From Candidatus Brevefilum sp. (GTDB taxonomy: Bacteria; Chloroflexota; Anaerolineae; Anaerolineales; Anaerolineaceae), in contig JARGGB010000022.1 in the NCBI GenBank assembly GCA_029210815.1, forward strand, positions 1-42,754: 42,754 nt of DNA, read 5' to 3'. The position numbers were made by a program, and so were the translations under genes. Positions 35,822 through 42,754 of the stretch are shown here, in pieces. The notes beneath the pieces were generated by a model that was given only the letters and a program-made list of their open reading frames with translations, searched no databases and was not told the DNA's origin. Each line of letters begins with the position of its first letter. Within the stretch, counting starts at the first letter, position 1.

Positions 35822-37585
35822 TTAGAAACCTATGTCTCTCAAAATATCACGATTGCTGCGGCGAGCTTTCTTTTCCAGCAATTCTTCCCAAAAGGCATCA
35901 TCATATCGGCGGGAGTGAACCACGATGGGCATCGGTACGCCCCACCCCAGCATGAGCACTTCCTCTTTTGGCTGCAAGTGCGCCAGCATCCCGCGCAGGG
36001 CTTCCCTGCCGGCAAGACCGGTTAACACCGATTGAATATCATCGGAGTCGCCCAGCCAGCCCGTAATGCGTGTGCCCAATTGCGACATCACTTCGTCGTA
36101 AATCTGTGAAGGACGCTGATCTATGATCAACAAAGTGACATAATATTTGCGCATCTCCCGGGCGATGGTGCTGAAGGTTGTCTGAGATGCCATCTCACGG
36201 TTGAGCAGTTTGTGGGCTTCTTCAACCGCAATTACCAGCGGACGGGGTTCCGTCGCGCCCTGGTGTCCGCTGCGGAAGTTATTCGTGCGGTATTCCCACA
36301 CATCCCGGATCCGGCGGGTGAGCAAATTGGAGACAAACAAATAATCTAAATCTTTCTCATGGTTGCCAAATGATAATACAATATGCTGCCCATTATCCAA
36401 ATTATTTATCATTTGATTGACAGCATCACCAGCAGGATTTTCCACGATGTATTCACAATTAAAAAGTCGGTTAAGTTTGGAGTGTAATCCTATTGCTGCT
36501 AATTGATGAATATTAGCCTCATTTGCCCAAGCTTCTATACTATCATCAGCTGGTACTTTATTTCCTTCTTCATCTTCTTGAACTGCATGAGGACGCATAT
36601 TCTTGAATTTATGGAACCAGTCTCTGCCGTATTGGTTAAATAAGGCATTTAAGGTTGCAGGTGTTGTTTCTCGTAGATTTAATTCTTGCGTCAACATAAG
36701 AATATCTTCTGGCATGATATCTGATTCTGCGATCTCCAAAGTATAATCTGGTGTCTTTCCGCGAATGGTCGCCCCCCGTCCTAACCCGACCATGCGCACT
36801 TTAGATGGAAATTTTCCCTTCAAGCCCGGTACACGCATGCCGGTGTCCGAAGCTGTGTCGTCCGGACCATACTCATTGTGCATATCAAAAATCAACACAG
36901 CCGTCTTATCCCGCTTGATCAAGCCGGCGAGTATCACCCGGGTCAGGAAGGATTTGCCAGTGCCCGTTGCACCAAAGATTCCAGATGAACGCTGAACCAG
37001 TTTGTCGAGGTCCACACAGACAGGATGCCCGCCCTCAATGGTATCCCCAATGCGGAAGTACCCCTTTTTGCCTTCCTTGCCAAATATCTCAGCGATGTCC
37101 CCGGCACCTGCCAAGCGCACCTCAGAATGGTGCTGCGGAACAGTCTTAACAGGTTCGGGGCGAATTTCTTCTTCCATCACCTTTTGGAACCAGGCTTGAT
37201 AAGCTTCTGGATCTTCATCCATATCCGGTCCCTGTTCCATCATCAATGCTGCCATAACTTCGAGGTTGGTGAACAGGGTTTGACCATGAAGGAGTTTCGC
37301 TAATTCAGGGGGCAGGCGGGTCTCGGTTTGCTCATCGGCAAAACGCGGATCGGTAGAACCGAGCTGCATATCCGTCACAAGGCCGTAAAACAACCAGTTT
37401 CCACTTTCGACCACCACAAAAGCCCCTTCCTGCACCTTTTGTGCAGGGACAGTCAGGCGCGCCTGTAAGTTCGCCTTCAGACCGCCGCCAACAATGTAGC
37501 CAATCGGTTTTTGCGCTTCCGCTGAGCTTGTAACACTTTGTTCACTCATCTCACTGCCATTCCTATCTACATGCGAATTGAACAT
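35822..37585 (-). CDS. herA: HerA-like DNA translocase ATPase
   Basis: This 587-residue hexameric FtsK/HerA-type motor drives DNA during end resection with NurA. Residues ~25-100 form a HAS-barrel (IGYIVGGGLKANLQARL and VVESGNWLFYGLVTD). Walker A is GATGTGKS (205-212), followed by VLIFDMHNEYG (230-240). Walker B is VIAVEEAHKL (451-460), with sensor/arginine-finger region REMRKYYVTLLIIDQRPSQI. An alternative start at 37549 gives MSEQ. About 380 bases in the middle (36361-36740) are clearly AT-richer than the rest of the gene. It follows the HAS-barrel gene by one base. Confidence 0.9.
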   Translation of the reverse strand: MFNSHVDRNGSEMSEQSVTSSAEAQKPIGYIVGGGLKANLQARLTVPAQKVQEGAFVVVESGNWLFYGLVTDMQLGSTDPRFADEQTETRLPPELAKLLHGQTLFTNLEVMAALMMEQGPDMDEDPEAYQAWFQKVMEEEIRPEPVKTVPQHHSEVRLAGAGDIAEIFGKEGKKGYFRIGDTIEGGHPVCVDLDKLVQRSSGIFGATGTGKSFLTRVILAGLIKRDKTAVLIFDMHNEYGPDDTASDTGMRVPGLKGKFPSKVRMVGLGRGATIRGKTPDYTLEIAESDIMPEDILMLTQELNLRETTPATLNALFNQYGRDWFHKFKNMRPHAVQEDEEGNKVPADDSIEAWANEANIHQLAAIGLHSKLNRLFNCEYIVENPAGDAVNQMINNLDNGQHIVLSFGNHEKDLDYLFVSNLLTRRIRDVWEYRTNNFRSGHQGATEPRPLVIAVEEAHKLLNREMASQTTFSTIAREMRKYYVTLLIIDQRPSQIYDEVMSQLGTRITGWLGDSDDIQSVLTGLAGREALRGMLAHLQPKEEVLMLGWGVPMPIVVHSRRYDDAFWEELLEKKARRSNRDILRDIGF

Positions 37586-37586
37586 C

Positions 37587-38183
37587 TTAAATCTCGCTGA
37601 CTGCGCTGAGGGTCTTGATCAAACCCTGGTAATCATCCCGCATCAAGGTGATCAATTCTCCCACCGCCTTTTGATACCAGGCTTCATTACCGGCATCCAC
37701 CTGGGCTGCCCGAGCCTGGTACAGGTGCGCCGCCAAAAGTTCTTCTACTGGCTTATCTCTGTCACGCAGCATATGGCGAAAATAACCAAAGCGGCCTTGC
37801 CCGGTAAAATGTGCCACCTCACTCGGGCTGCATAAAAAGATCGCATCCAGGCTCAATGGCGGTCTTGGCGGCAGCAGGTGGAATATTCGCCCCTCCTGCT
37901 CATAACCCAGCACCAAAACGCCAATTTCAACAGGTACATTACGGTTTTCCCGGTTATCTTTCAGCACTTCTTCAGGCACATCCTGGGCAGTGATCAACTG
38001 CCGCACCAAGCCGTCATCCTCAATGTGAATGTCGTAAATCACACCGTAAACCTGGTACTGCGCTTCCAACGGCACCCTCACCATGGCACCAAAACCTGGC
38101 GCATTTAACTGGTTTACCTTGCAGCCAACGACAAACCCGGTTGTGCCAGAGCGCAGTAAGCGCCCAATTTCAATTTCGCTCAT
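37587..38183 (-). CDS. Stand-alone HAS-barrel-like protein of the NurA-HerA operon
   Basis: This 198-residue protein has an N-terminal beta-rich half with the pattern RSGTTGFVVGCKVNQ, VRVPLEAQYQVYGVIYDI and NVPVEIGVLVLGY, resembling the HAS barrel at the start of HerA. The C-terminal half is helical (EELLAAHLYQARAAQVD, YQKAVGELITLM). It lacks a P-loop. Translation is coupled to nurA (ATGA overlap) and to herA (one-base gap), so the three products probably work together, perhaps as an adaptor between nuclease and motor; that role is inferred. Confidence 0.7.
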   Translation of the reverse strand: MSEIEIGRLLRSGTTGFVVGCKVNQLNAPGFGAMVRVPLEAQYQVYGVIYDIHIEDDGLVRQLITAQDVPEEVLKDNRENRNVPVEIGVLVLGYEQEGRIFHLLPPRPPLSLDAIFLCSPSEVAHFTGQGRFGYFRHMLRDRDKPVEELLAAHLYQARAAQVDAGNEAWYQKAVGELITLMRDDYQGLIKTLSAVSEI

Positions 38184-39367
38184 CCCTGATACCTCGTTTT
38201 CGTTGTATCTAAGTCCTTATGATATTGCTTGTTCGATTTTTCATCCACGGAAATGCCCCGCCGGTTAAACTCTGCTACGATCATCTCTTCCACATGTTGA
38301 TGTTCGGGCAGCGTCACCACGGCAACCTCATGCGCCCTGTGCAAAATGTAAGGATAGGGTCGTGAGCCCATGATGCATGATTGCTCGGTGAGCACTGCCT
38401 GCAGAATCCCAACCAGATCGTGGTCACAGGCAACCCAGGCTGGAATTTCCACACGGGCTAAATGAGGTTTTCCGGGCGTCCCAACATTCAGGTAAAAGAA
38501 ATGCAGCGCCAGGTCACCTTTAAACCGTCGTGATGTTTCAGAGTGAATGGCAAAAATCGCCGATCGATCCCCCGGGTTGACCAGTAAATCAGACAGGAGA
38601 CTGACGTCATTCACCCCGGCAAATTTCCGCTGGCGTTGACTGTAGGCTTCCAATTCTTGATCACTGAGCTCCACCAATTCCAACAGCTGCCCAATCAGGC
38701 TGCTGCCGGGTTTGTCCACATAGCCCAATGTCATCAATCCCTGTTCACGCAATCGTTTTAGGACCCCAAGGTACTGATCCAGGGTCTTTTCAAATTCCTT
38801 GCTCTCTTGTGGTTCGCGATACAGCTCAAGGGGGCCGTCTGTCATGGAAATGGCAGGCAAGAGGAGATCTTCCGCCAGATCAGCCAGCGCTTCCCTTTCA
38901 CGCAAGTCGCGCTTGAGCGCCACCATCCCTTCGGAAATCAAAACACCGGAGGGTGTGAACAGCGAATCGTAATCTAAAAGCTGGCTTTGTGTAAAAATCT
39001 CCGGGGTCAAGCCTGAACCACGCACCATTTTGATCAGCCCAACATTGATCACACAAAAAGCCACCCGGGCATGCCGACTGGGATTTATTTGTGACCCATC
39101 CGCAGCCATCACTGTGAATTTTTCTGGCAGAGGGGGCTTGGGAACAACCGTATCCAGCGGTTCATCGACCGGCAGCGCACAGCGCAGGTGCCTGACGACA
39201 TCTGCCGCATAGCTGACCCTGGCTTTGAGCTCATCCAATCGATGGGCATAGCCCCGGATTAAGTCCGTGACTTCTTTTTGGCGGACGGCAATTTCTTCCC
39301 TGCGTGCCAAAGCCTGGGCACTGAACCCCTTTAGTTTTTTCTGAATGTCGAGCAGATTGACGGGCAT
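38180..39367 (-). CDS. nurA: NurA-domain 5'-3' nuclease
   Basis: This 395-residue NurA-family nuclease resects DNA 5' ends with HerA in archaea and some bacteria. The first catalytic motif is MAADGSQINPSRHA (Asp90), and the second is SMTDGPLELY. Downstream, FAIHSETSRRFKG and the C-terminal VVTLPEHQHVEEMIVAEFNRRG complete the RNase H-like fold. An N-terminal coiled region (~10-60) precedes the domain. GAGGGAAG sits just before the ATG at 39367. It is the first gene of the nurA-HAS-herA-rad50-like operon. Confidence 0.88.
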   Translation of the reverse strand: MPVNLLDIQKKLKGFSAQALARREEIAVRQKEVTDLIRGYAHRLDELKARVSYAADVVRHLRCALPVDEPLDTVVPKPPLPEKFTVMAADGSQINPSRHARVAFCVINVGLIKMVRGSGLTPEIFTQSQLLDYDSLFTPSGVLISEGMVALKRDLREREALADLAEDLLLPAISMTDGPLELYREPQESKEFEKTLDQYLGVLKRLREQGLMTLGYVDKPGSSLIGQLLELVELSDQELEAYSQRQRKFAGVNDVSLLSDLLVNPGDRSAIFAIHSETSRRFKGDLALHFFYLNVGTPGKPHLARVEIPAWVACDHDLVGILQAVLTEQSCIMGSRPYPYILHRAHEVAVVTLPEHQHVEEMIVAEFNRRGISVDEKSNKQYHKDLDTTKTRYQG

Positions 39368-39459
39368 GCTTCCCTCATCTAAGTTGGAACATTTGTTTGA
39401 TTATTTTAATGGCTTTTGAGCTTCACGGCAAGATGAGAATTCTAGCTGATAGCAAAACC

Positions 39460-39519
39460 CAAGCTGAAAGCTCAAAGCTGAAAGATGGTAGCTCGTAGAT
39501 CGTAGCTTGTAGCTTGTAG
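39460..39519 (+). repeat. Heptanucleotide tandem repeat, xxAGCTx units
   Basis: Eight consecutive 7-base units and a partial ninth: CAAGCTG, AAAGCTC, AAAGCTG, AAAGATG, GTAGCTC, GTAGATC, GTAGCTT, GTAGCTT, GTAG. The unit drifts from AAAGCTn to GTAGCTn while the 7-base register holds throughout. It lies in the gene-free space between nurA and the riboswitch, where 39368-39459 shows nothing else of note. Confidence 0.85.
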
Positions 39520-39582
39520 TAAGTTACTTCAGCCGAAAGTAAAAAATAATCACCTGGCGCCAAATTGCCCAACACCTAATTT

Positions 39583-39610
39583 CCATTCACCACTCACCAT
39601 TCACAAATCA
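39583..39610 (+). repeat. Second heptanucleotide tandem repeat, CCAyTCA units
   Basis: Four 7-base units, CCATTCA, CCACTCA, CCATTCA and CAAATCA, lie 63 bases after the first heptamer array. The unit length is the same but the sequence differs. The array is just upstream of the riboflavin transporter promoter. Confidence 0.7.
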
Positions 39611-39626
39611 AGCCTTCGCACTTTCA

Positions 39627-39655
39627 TTGACATTACATACTTCTCCAGATATACT
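39627..39655 (+). promoter_or_regulatory. Promoter of the FMN riboswitch-controlled transporter operon
   Basis: TTGACA (39627-39632) and TATACT (39650-39655) are 17 bases apart, a near-consensus sigma-70-type promoter. The predicted transcript start (~39662) lies about 16 bases before the first riboswitch stem. Confidence 0.7.
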
Positions 39656-39677
39656 TCATTCAGAATTAAATAAACAA

Positions 39678-39819
39678 ATCCTTCGGGGCAGGGTGAGGGT
39701 CTTTGACCCAATTCCCGACCGGTGGTAATCCCAGAAATTGGGCAGCCCACGAGTGCCAAACAGCACATGAACCGGTGAAATACCGGTGCCGGCGGTTAGA
39801 GTCCGAATGAAAGAAGGTA
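39678..39819 (+). promoter_or_regulatory. FMN riboswitch (RFN element)
   Basis: The element is readable block by block: ATCCTTCGGGGCAGGGTGAG starts P1/P2; then come AATTCCCGACCGGTGGTAAT, CAGCCCACGAG, ACCGGTGAAATACCGGTG, GCCGGCGGTTAGAGTCCG and a closing ATGAAAGAAGG, whose GAAGG (39813-39817) pairs with CCTTC (39680-39684). These are the conserved RFN blocks in order. Binding of FMN should reduce expression of the three transporter genes behind it. This identifies the cargo as riboflavin or a related flavin. Confidence 0.96.
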
Positions 39820-39843
39820 TCTGCGTTCTATAACGCGATCTCT

Positions 39844-39873
39844 TGCCCCGAGTATATTTCCGGGGTTTTTCTT
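39844..39873 (+). terminator. Riboswitch expression platform: terminator with competing antiterminator
   Basis: CCCCG (39846-39850) pairs with CGGGG (39861-39865), followed by TTTTTCTTT: an intrinsic terminator ending just before the permease ATG. The 5' arm TGCCCCG (39844-39850) is exactly complementary to CGGGGCA (39684-39690) in the riboswitch P1/P2 region, giving a mutually exclusive antiterminator when FMN is absent. A short GCGTT/AACGC hairpin (39823-39836) lies between. Confidence 0.8.
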
Positions 39874-39874
39874 T

Positions 39875-40681
39875 ATGTCAGCAGCAGGGTCAATCTCAAA
39901 ACTTCATAAAGCCCATCCGCTAAAGCGGATTTTAATATTATTCCTTTCTCTGGTTATTGGGATTTTAATCTGGTCCGCCGCAGCCAGCTTATTTGACCTG
40001 CCTGCTTTTATCCTGCCCGGACCTGGGTTGGTCTGGGAACGATTTTTGCGTTCCCTTGCAAGCGGACAGTTATTGCAGCACAGTATTGCAACCCTCTCAG
40101 AAGTCCTGGCAGGCTTATTCCTGGGCGGCTTTGTCGCAACAGTGCTGGGTTACCTGATCGCAAAATCACCGGCTCTGGAAAATTTGATCTCCCCTTACCT
40201 GGTTGCAAGTCAATCCATCCCTATTGTGGCTATTGCCCCCCTTTTGGTGATCTGGTTCGGACCCGGTATTTTCTCAAAGATCCTGATCTGCAGCCTGACC
40301 GTGTTCTTCCCGGTATTGATCAACACCGTCGTTGGTTTACGGGAAGTTCCCCAGGACCTGCGTGACCTGATGCGTTCTTTAAATGCCTCAAGATTCCAGA
40401 CTCTGACAAAACTCGAAATACCCGCTGCCCTCCCAATCTTTCTGGGTGGCTTGCGCGTGGGTGCAACACTATCCGTTATCGGTGCTGTGGTCGGAGAACT
40501 GGTCGGTGCTGATCGCGGGCTCGGCTTTTTGATCAACGTCGGACGAGGGCAGTACGACACTGCCCTGGTCTTTGTTGCTGTGATCACCCTGGCTGTGATC
40601 GCCATGTCCTTATATGGATTGGTTTTGCTGATTGAAACGCAGGTCCTATCCTGGCAATCATGGCGTGATGAGGCTAAATAA
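39875..40681 (+). CDS. ribX: Riboflavin-type ABC importer permease
   Basis: This 268-residue permease of the BPD_transp_1 (ThiX/SsuC-like) family has six predicted helices and the EAA-loop SLNASRFQTLTKLEIPAALP before GLRVGATLSVIGAVVGELVG. It is the first gene after the FMN riboswitch. The ATG at 39875 directly follows the terminator U-tract; the ribosome site is weak, so initiation may also depend on riboswitch state. RibXY-type riboflavin transporters under RFN control are described in Chloroflexi, which supports the name. Confidence 0.85.
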   Translation: MSAAGSISKLHKAHPLKRILILFLSLVIGILIWSAAASLFDLPAFILPGPGLVWERFLRSLASGQLLQHSIATLSEVLAGLFLGGFVATVLGYLIAKSPALENLISPYLVASQSIPIVAIAPLLVIWFGPGIFSKILICSLTVFFPVLINTVVGLREVPQDLRDLMRSLNASRFQTLTKLEIPAALPIFLGGLRVGATLSVIGAVVGELVGADRGLGFLINVGRGQYDTALVFVAVITLAVIAMSLYGLVLLIETQVLSWQSWRDEAK

Positions 40682-40708
40682 TAATTTCAATTTAAGGATT
40701 TTAAGTAT

Positions 40709-41692
40709 ATGACTAAAAAAATGACATTAATCACTTTTCTCTTGACCAGCACAATCATTCTTTCTGCCTGTCAATCCATCAATCCTGCGGGCGAACCCGA
40801 AATCATCCCAACCCGGCTGACAATGGGATATATCCCCAACATCCAGTTTGCACCGGTGTATGTGGCAATTGAAAAGGGCTATTTCCGTGATGCCGGATTT
40901 GAGGTGGAACTGGAGTATGGCAATGAAGCTGACGCCGTGGCATTAATCGGTGCTGGCGAGCAGACCTTTGCCATTGCCAGCGGGGAACAGGTCTTGCTGG
41001 CAAGAGCCCAGGGACTGCCCATAACCTATGTAGCTGCCTGGTATAAAGAATTTCCAGTGGGCGTGGTCTCACTCAGCGATCAAAACATTAGCTCTCCTGA
41101 GGACCTGGCAGGAAAAACTGTGGGGATTCCAGGGCTTTACGGTGCCAGCTACATCGGGTTCCGAGCCCTGATGGCCGCTTCGCAATTAAAGGAAGAAGAC
41201 CTGACACTCCTTTCGATTGGATTTAACCAGGTTGAAGCCCTGGTTTCTGGGCAGGTTCAATCCGCTGTGATCTACCTTGCCAACGAACCATCGGTACTGC
41301 ATTCCCAGGGATACAATGTTGATGTGATCGCGGTTGCAGATTATCTGAAGCTTGTGGCAAATGGCCTTGTGACCAACGAAAAAACGATTCAGGAAGAACC
41401 GGAATTGGTCCGGGCATTCAGTGAAGCGCTGCTAAAGGGCATTTCAGATGCTGCTGAAGACCCGGAAGAAGCCTACGAAATTAGCAAAAAATATGTGGAG
41501 AACCTGGAAGAAGCGGATGAAGCCCTTCAGAAAGAAGTCTTATCTGAATCGATCAAACTCTGGCAATTAGACCAACCTGGTTACAGCGATCCTGCAGGTT
41601 GGGAGAATATGCAAGCGGTGATGGTTGAAATGGGGCTGCTTGAATCCCCCCTCGAACTTGAAAAGGTTTTTACAAATGACTTCCTCCCCTGA
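40709..41692 (+). CDS. ribY: Riboflavin-type ABC importer substrate-binding lipoprotein
   Basis: This 327-residue lipoprotein (Cys21 in LSAC) has an NMT1/THI5-like binding fold: LTMGYIPNIQFAPVYVAIEK, GYFRDAGFEVELEYG, and LAGKTVGIPGLYGASYIGFR. The family includes ThiY, but the FMN riboswitch upstream indicates flavin binding. It would capture riboflavin outside the membrane and deliver it to the permease. It is 27 bases after the permease gene and overlaps the ATPase gene by 17 bases. Confidence 0.85.
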   Translation: MTKKMTLITFLLTSTIILSACQSINPAGEPEIIPTRLTMGYIPNIQFAPVYVAIEKGYFRDAGFEVELEYGNEADAVALIGAGEQTFAIASGEQVLLARAQGLPITYVAAWYKEFPVGVVSLSDQNISSPEDLAGKTVGIPGLYGASYIGFRALMAASQLKEEDLTLLSIGFNQVEALVSGQVQSAVIYLANEPSVLHSQGYNVDVIAVADYLKLVANGLVTNEKTIQEEPELVRAFSEALLKGISDAAEDPEEAYEISKKYVENLEEADEALQKEVLSESIKLWQLDQPGYSDPAGWENMQAVMVEMGLLESPLELEKVFTNDFLP

Positions 41693-42428
41693 TATTGCAT
41701 TAAGCGTGGAGGGGCTTGAGGTCATCTTCAGTGATGCAAGCGGCGTTGTTCATGCCTTGAGTGACCTTTCCTTCAACCTGGCAGCCAACAGCTTTGCCAC
41801 ATTGATCGGGCCATCGGGCAGCGGCAAGAGCACCCTGCTGCGCGTCCTTGCCGGTCTCGTCCCACCAACGAAAGGGCAGTTCCATTTTCACAACCATCAT
41901 GACCGGGTCGGTCTGGTATTCCAAAAACCAAACCTGATGCCCTGGCGCCGCGTGGCAGAAAATGTGAGCCTCCCCCTTGAATTGGCGGATGTATCCAAAC
42001 AGGAGATTGACGCTCAAGCCCATGAATTAATCAAATTGGTAGGATTGGAAGGTTTTGAGTCCGCTTACCCACGTGATCTTTCAGGGGGTATGGCACAGCG
42101 CGTGGCAATTGCACGGTCCCTGATGCATGACCCGGACATTCTCTTGCTGGATGAACCCTTTGGCTCTCTGGATGCGCTCACCCGGGAGGTCATGGGAGAT
42201 GAACTGCTCCACATCTGGCAGGCGAAGCGAAAAACGGTGTTGATGGTCACCCACTCGATTTCAGAAGCCATTTATCTATCAGATAAAGTCTTCGTTCTCT
42301 CGCACAGACCAGGAAAAATCGTTCTGGAACTGCCCGTGGACCTCCCCCGACCGCGCACACCAGACATGCGTTATTCCCCTGAATTCAGCAGCCTGGCGCA
42401 CACCCTGCGGGATGAACTGAGAGGATAA
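41676..42428 (+). CDS. Riboflavin-type ABC importer ATP-binding protein
   Basis: This 250-residue ATPase of the nitrate/sulfonate/ThiZ type has Walker A GPSGSGKST (45-53), signature LSGGMAQRVAIARSL, Walker B ILLLDEPFGSLDALTR and the switch histidine in MVTHSISEAIYL. The ATG at 41676 is preferred over one at 41625 because it places the start at the usual N-terminus; it overlaps the end of the binding-protein gene by 17 bases. It powers the flavin importer. No terminator is obvious downstream. Confidence 0.9.
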   Translation: MTSSPDIALSVEGLEVIFSDASGVVHALSDLSFNLAANSFATLIGPSGSGKSTLLRVLAGLVPPTKGQFHFHNHHDRVGLVFQKPNLMPWRRVAENVSLPLELADVSKQEIDAQAHELIKLVGLEGFESAYPRDLSGGMAQRVAIARSLMHDPDILLLDEPFGSLDALTREVMGDELLHIWQAKRKTVLMVTHSISEAIYLSDKVFVLSHRPGKIVLELPVDLPRPRTPDMRYSPEFSSLAHTLRDELRG

Positions 42429-42754
42429 CAATCTTCTGTATTCTTATTTAACAACTCATTGAATTTCTTTATATAAAAATACAAGGGGTTAATAAAAAGT
42501 TTATTGAAAGATAATGGCTTTTATAACTTTTAGTAACTTAATCTTATTAGAGCGATGTCAAATATTGAGGGAAATATCATATTATAATTTTATTTACACA
42601 TAACCAGAAGAAGTCGAAATTAAAAAATCTAGATTGTGGCATTTTACAACTTTTCACAGCAGATGATTATAATAATTATGACTCTACTGTAAAAACACGC
42701 ACTTTAAAAACCAAATACACGATTATCAAACGCAAAAGTATCCAAGAAATAATG
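42429..42754 (+). other. AT-rich end of window, no gene seen
   Basis: The last 326 bases are strongly AT-rich with short interrupted frames on both strands. A minus-strand frame at the very end (about 25 residues, hydrophobic) could be the tail of a gene beyond the window, but this cannot be supported. Confidence 0.4.

Noticed and set aside
39460-39610. CRISPR array
   Set aside because: Units are 7 bases with no spacers, and no cas genes are present.
39875-42428. Thiamine (ThiXYZ) transporter
   Set aside because: The folds fit, but the leader shows RFN (FMN) blocks and no TPP riboswitch (THI-box) pattern.
42660-42754. Tail of a minus-strand gene at the right edge
   Set aside because: Only about 25 hydrophobic codons in AT-rich sequence; nothing recognisable.

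Overview
The window reads as a piece of a bacterial chromosome, most probably from an anaerobic Anaerolineae-type member of the Chloroflexota. That assignment is inferred from gene content: pdxS/pdxT, a cytosolic R3H-AAA ATPase, a NurA-HerA-Rad50-like operon, a GT28-type glycolipid glycosyltransferase, and a riboflavin-type ABC transporter under an FMN riboswitch. No rRNA, tRNA or other phylogenetic marker was found. Shine-Dalgarno sites are conventional (AGGAGG-like), several starts are GTG or TTG, and genes are tightly packed with ATGA-type overlaps.

1-18.9 kb is almost entirely minus strand. Reading in the direction of transcription (right to left) it holds a TrmH-type RNA methyltransferase; an ABC-2 exporter pair; a run of small accessory enzymes (two DinB-fold proteins, a macrodomain, a tandem GNAT, a VOC protein, a DUF1801 protein and a small membrane protein); a membrane zinc-ribbon protein; pdxS-pdxT for pyridoxal phosphate; a GNAT-like protein; an R3H ATPase with tmk; a DsbA-cyclophilin lipoprotein; a PrsW-type protease; PlsC; a DUF951 protein with a glycolipid glycosyltransferase; and tsaE-tsaB-rimI-uracil-DNA glycosylase.

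18.9-21.5 kb holds what is left of a 2-oxo acid dehydrogenase operon. The first ~139 codons of E1 alpha are joined out of frame to the last ~50 codons of E2, followed by an intact E3 (lpdA). The rest of E1 alpha, all of E1 beta and most of E2 are missing. This is either a real deletion or an assembly error.

21.8-32.7 kb is a nucleoside acquisition and catabolism block: a BMP-type lipoprotein, a tandem ATPase, two permeases and two tandem nucleoside hydrolases, all coupled on the plus strand. A convergent nucleoside phosphorylase shares a bidirectional terminator with them. Then come a 45-codon small ORF coupled to a flavodoxin-fold reductase, an M20 amidohydrolase and an MTA/SAH-deaminase-like amidohydrolase. 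Together they could import nucleosides, split them into base and sugar, and deaminate or deacylate related compounds.

32.7-33.2 kb is a gene-free stretch packed with inverted repeats. 33.2-39.4 kb is a four-gene minus-strand operon, nurA - HAS-barrel protein - herA - Rad50/SbcC-like, for DNA-end processing. No Mre11/SbcD nuclease is present, and a low-GC patch lies inside herA. 39.4-39.7 kb carries heptanucleotide repeats, then a consensus promoter, an FMN riboswitch with a visible terminator/antiterminator switch, and a three-gene ABC importer (permease, lipoprotein, ATPase) that is best read as a riboflavin transporter. The last ~325 bases are AT-rich with no gene seen.
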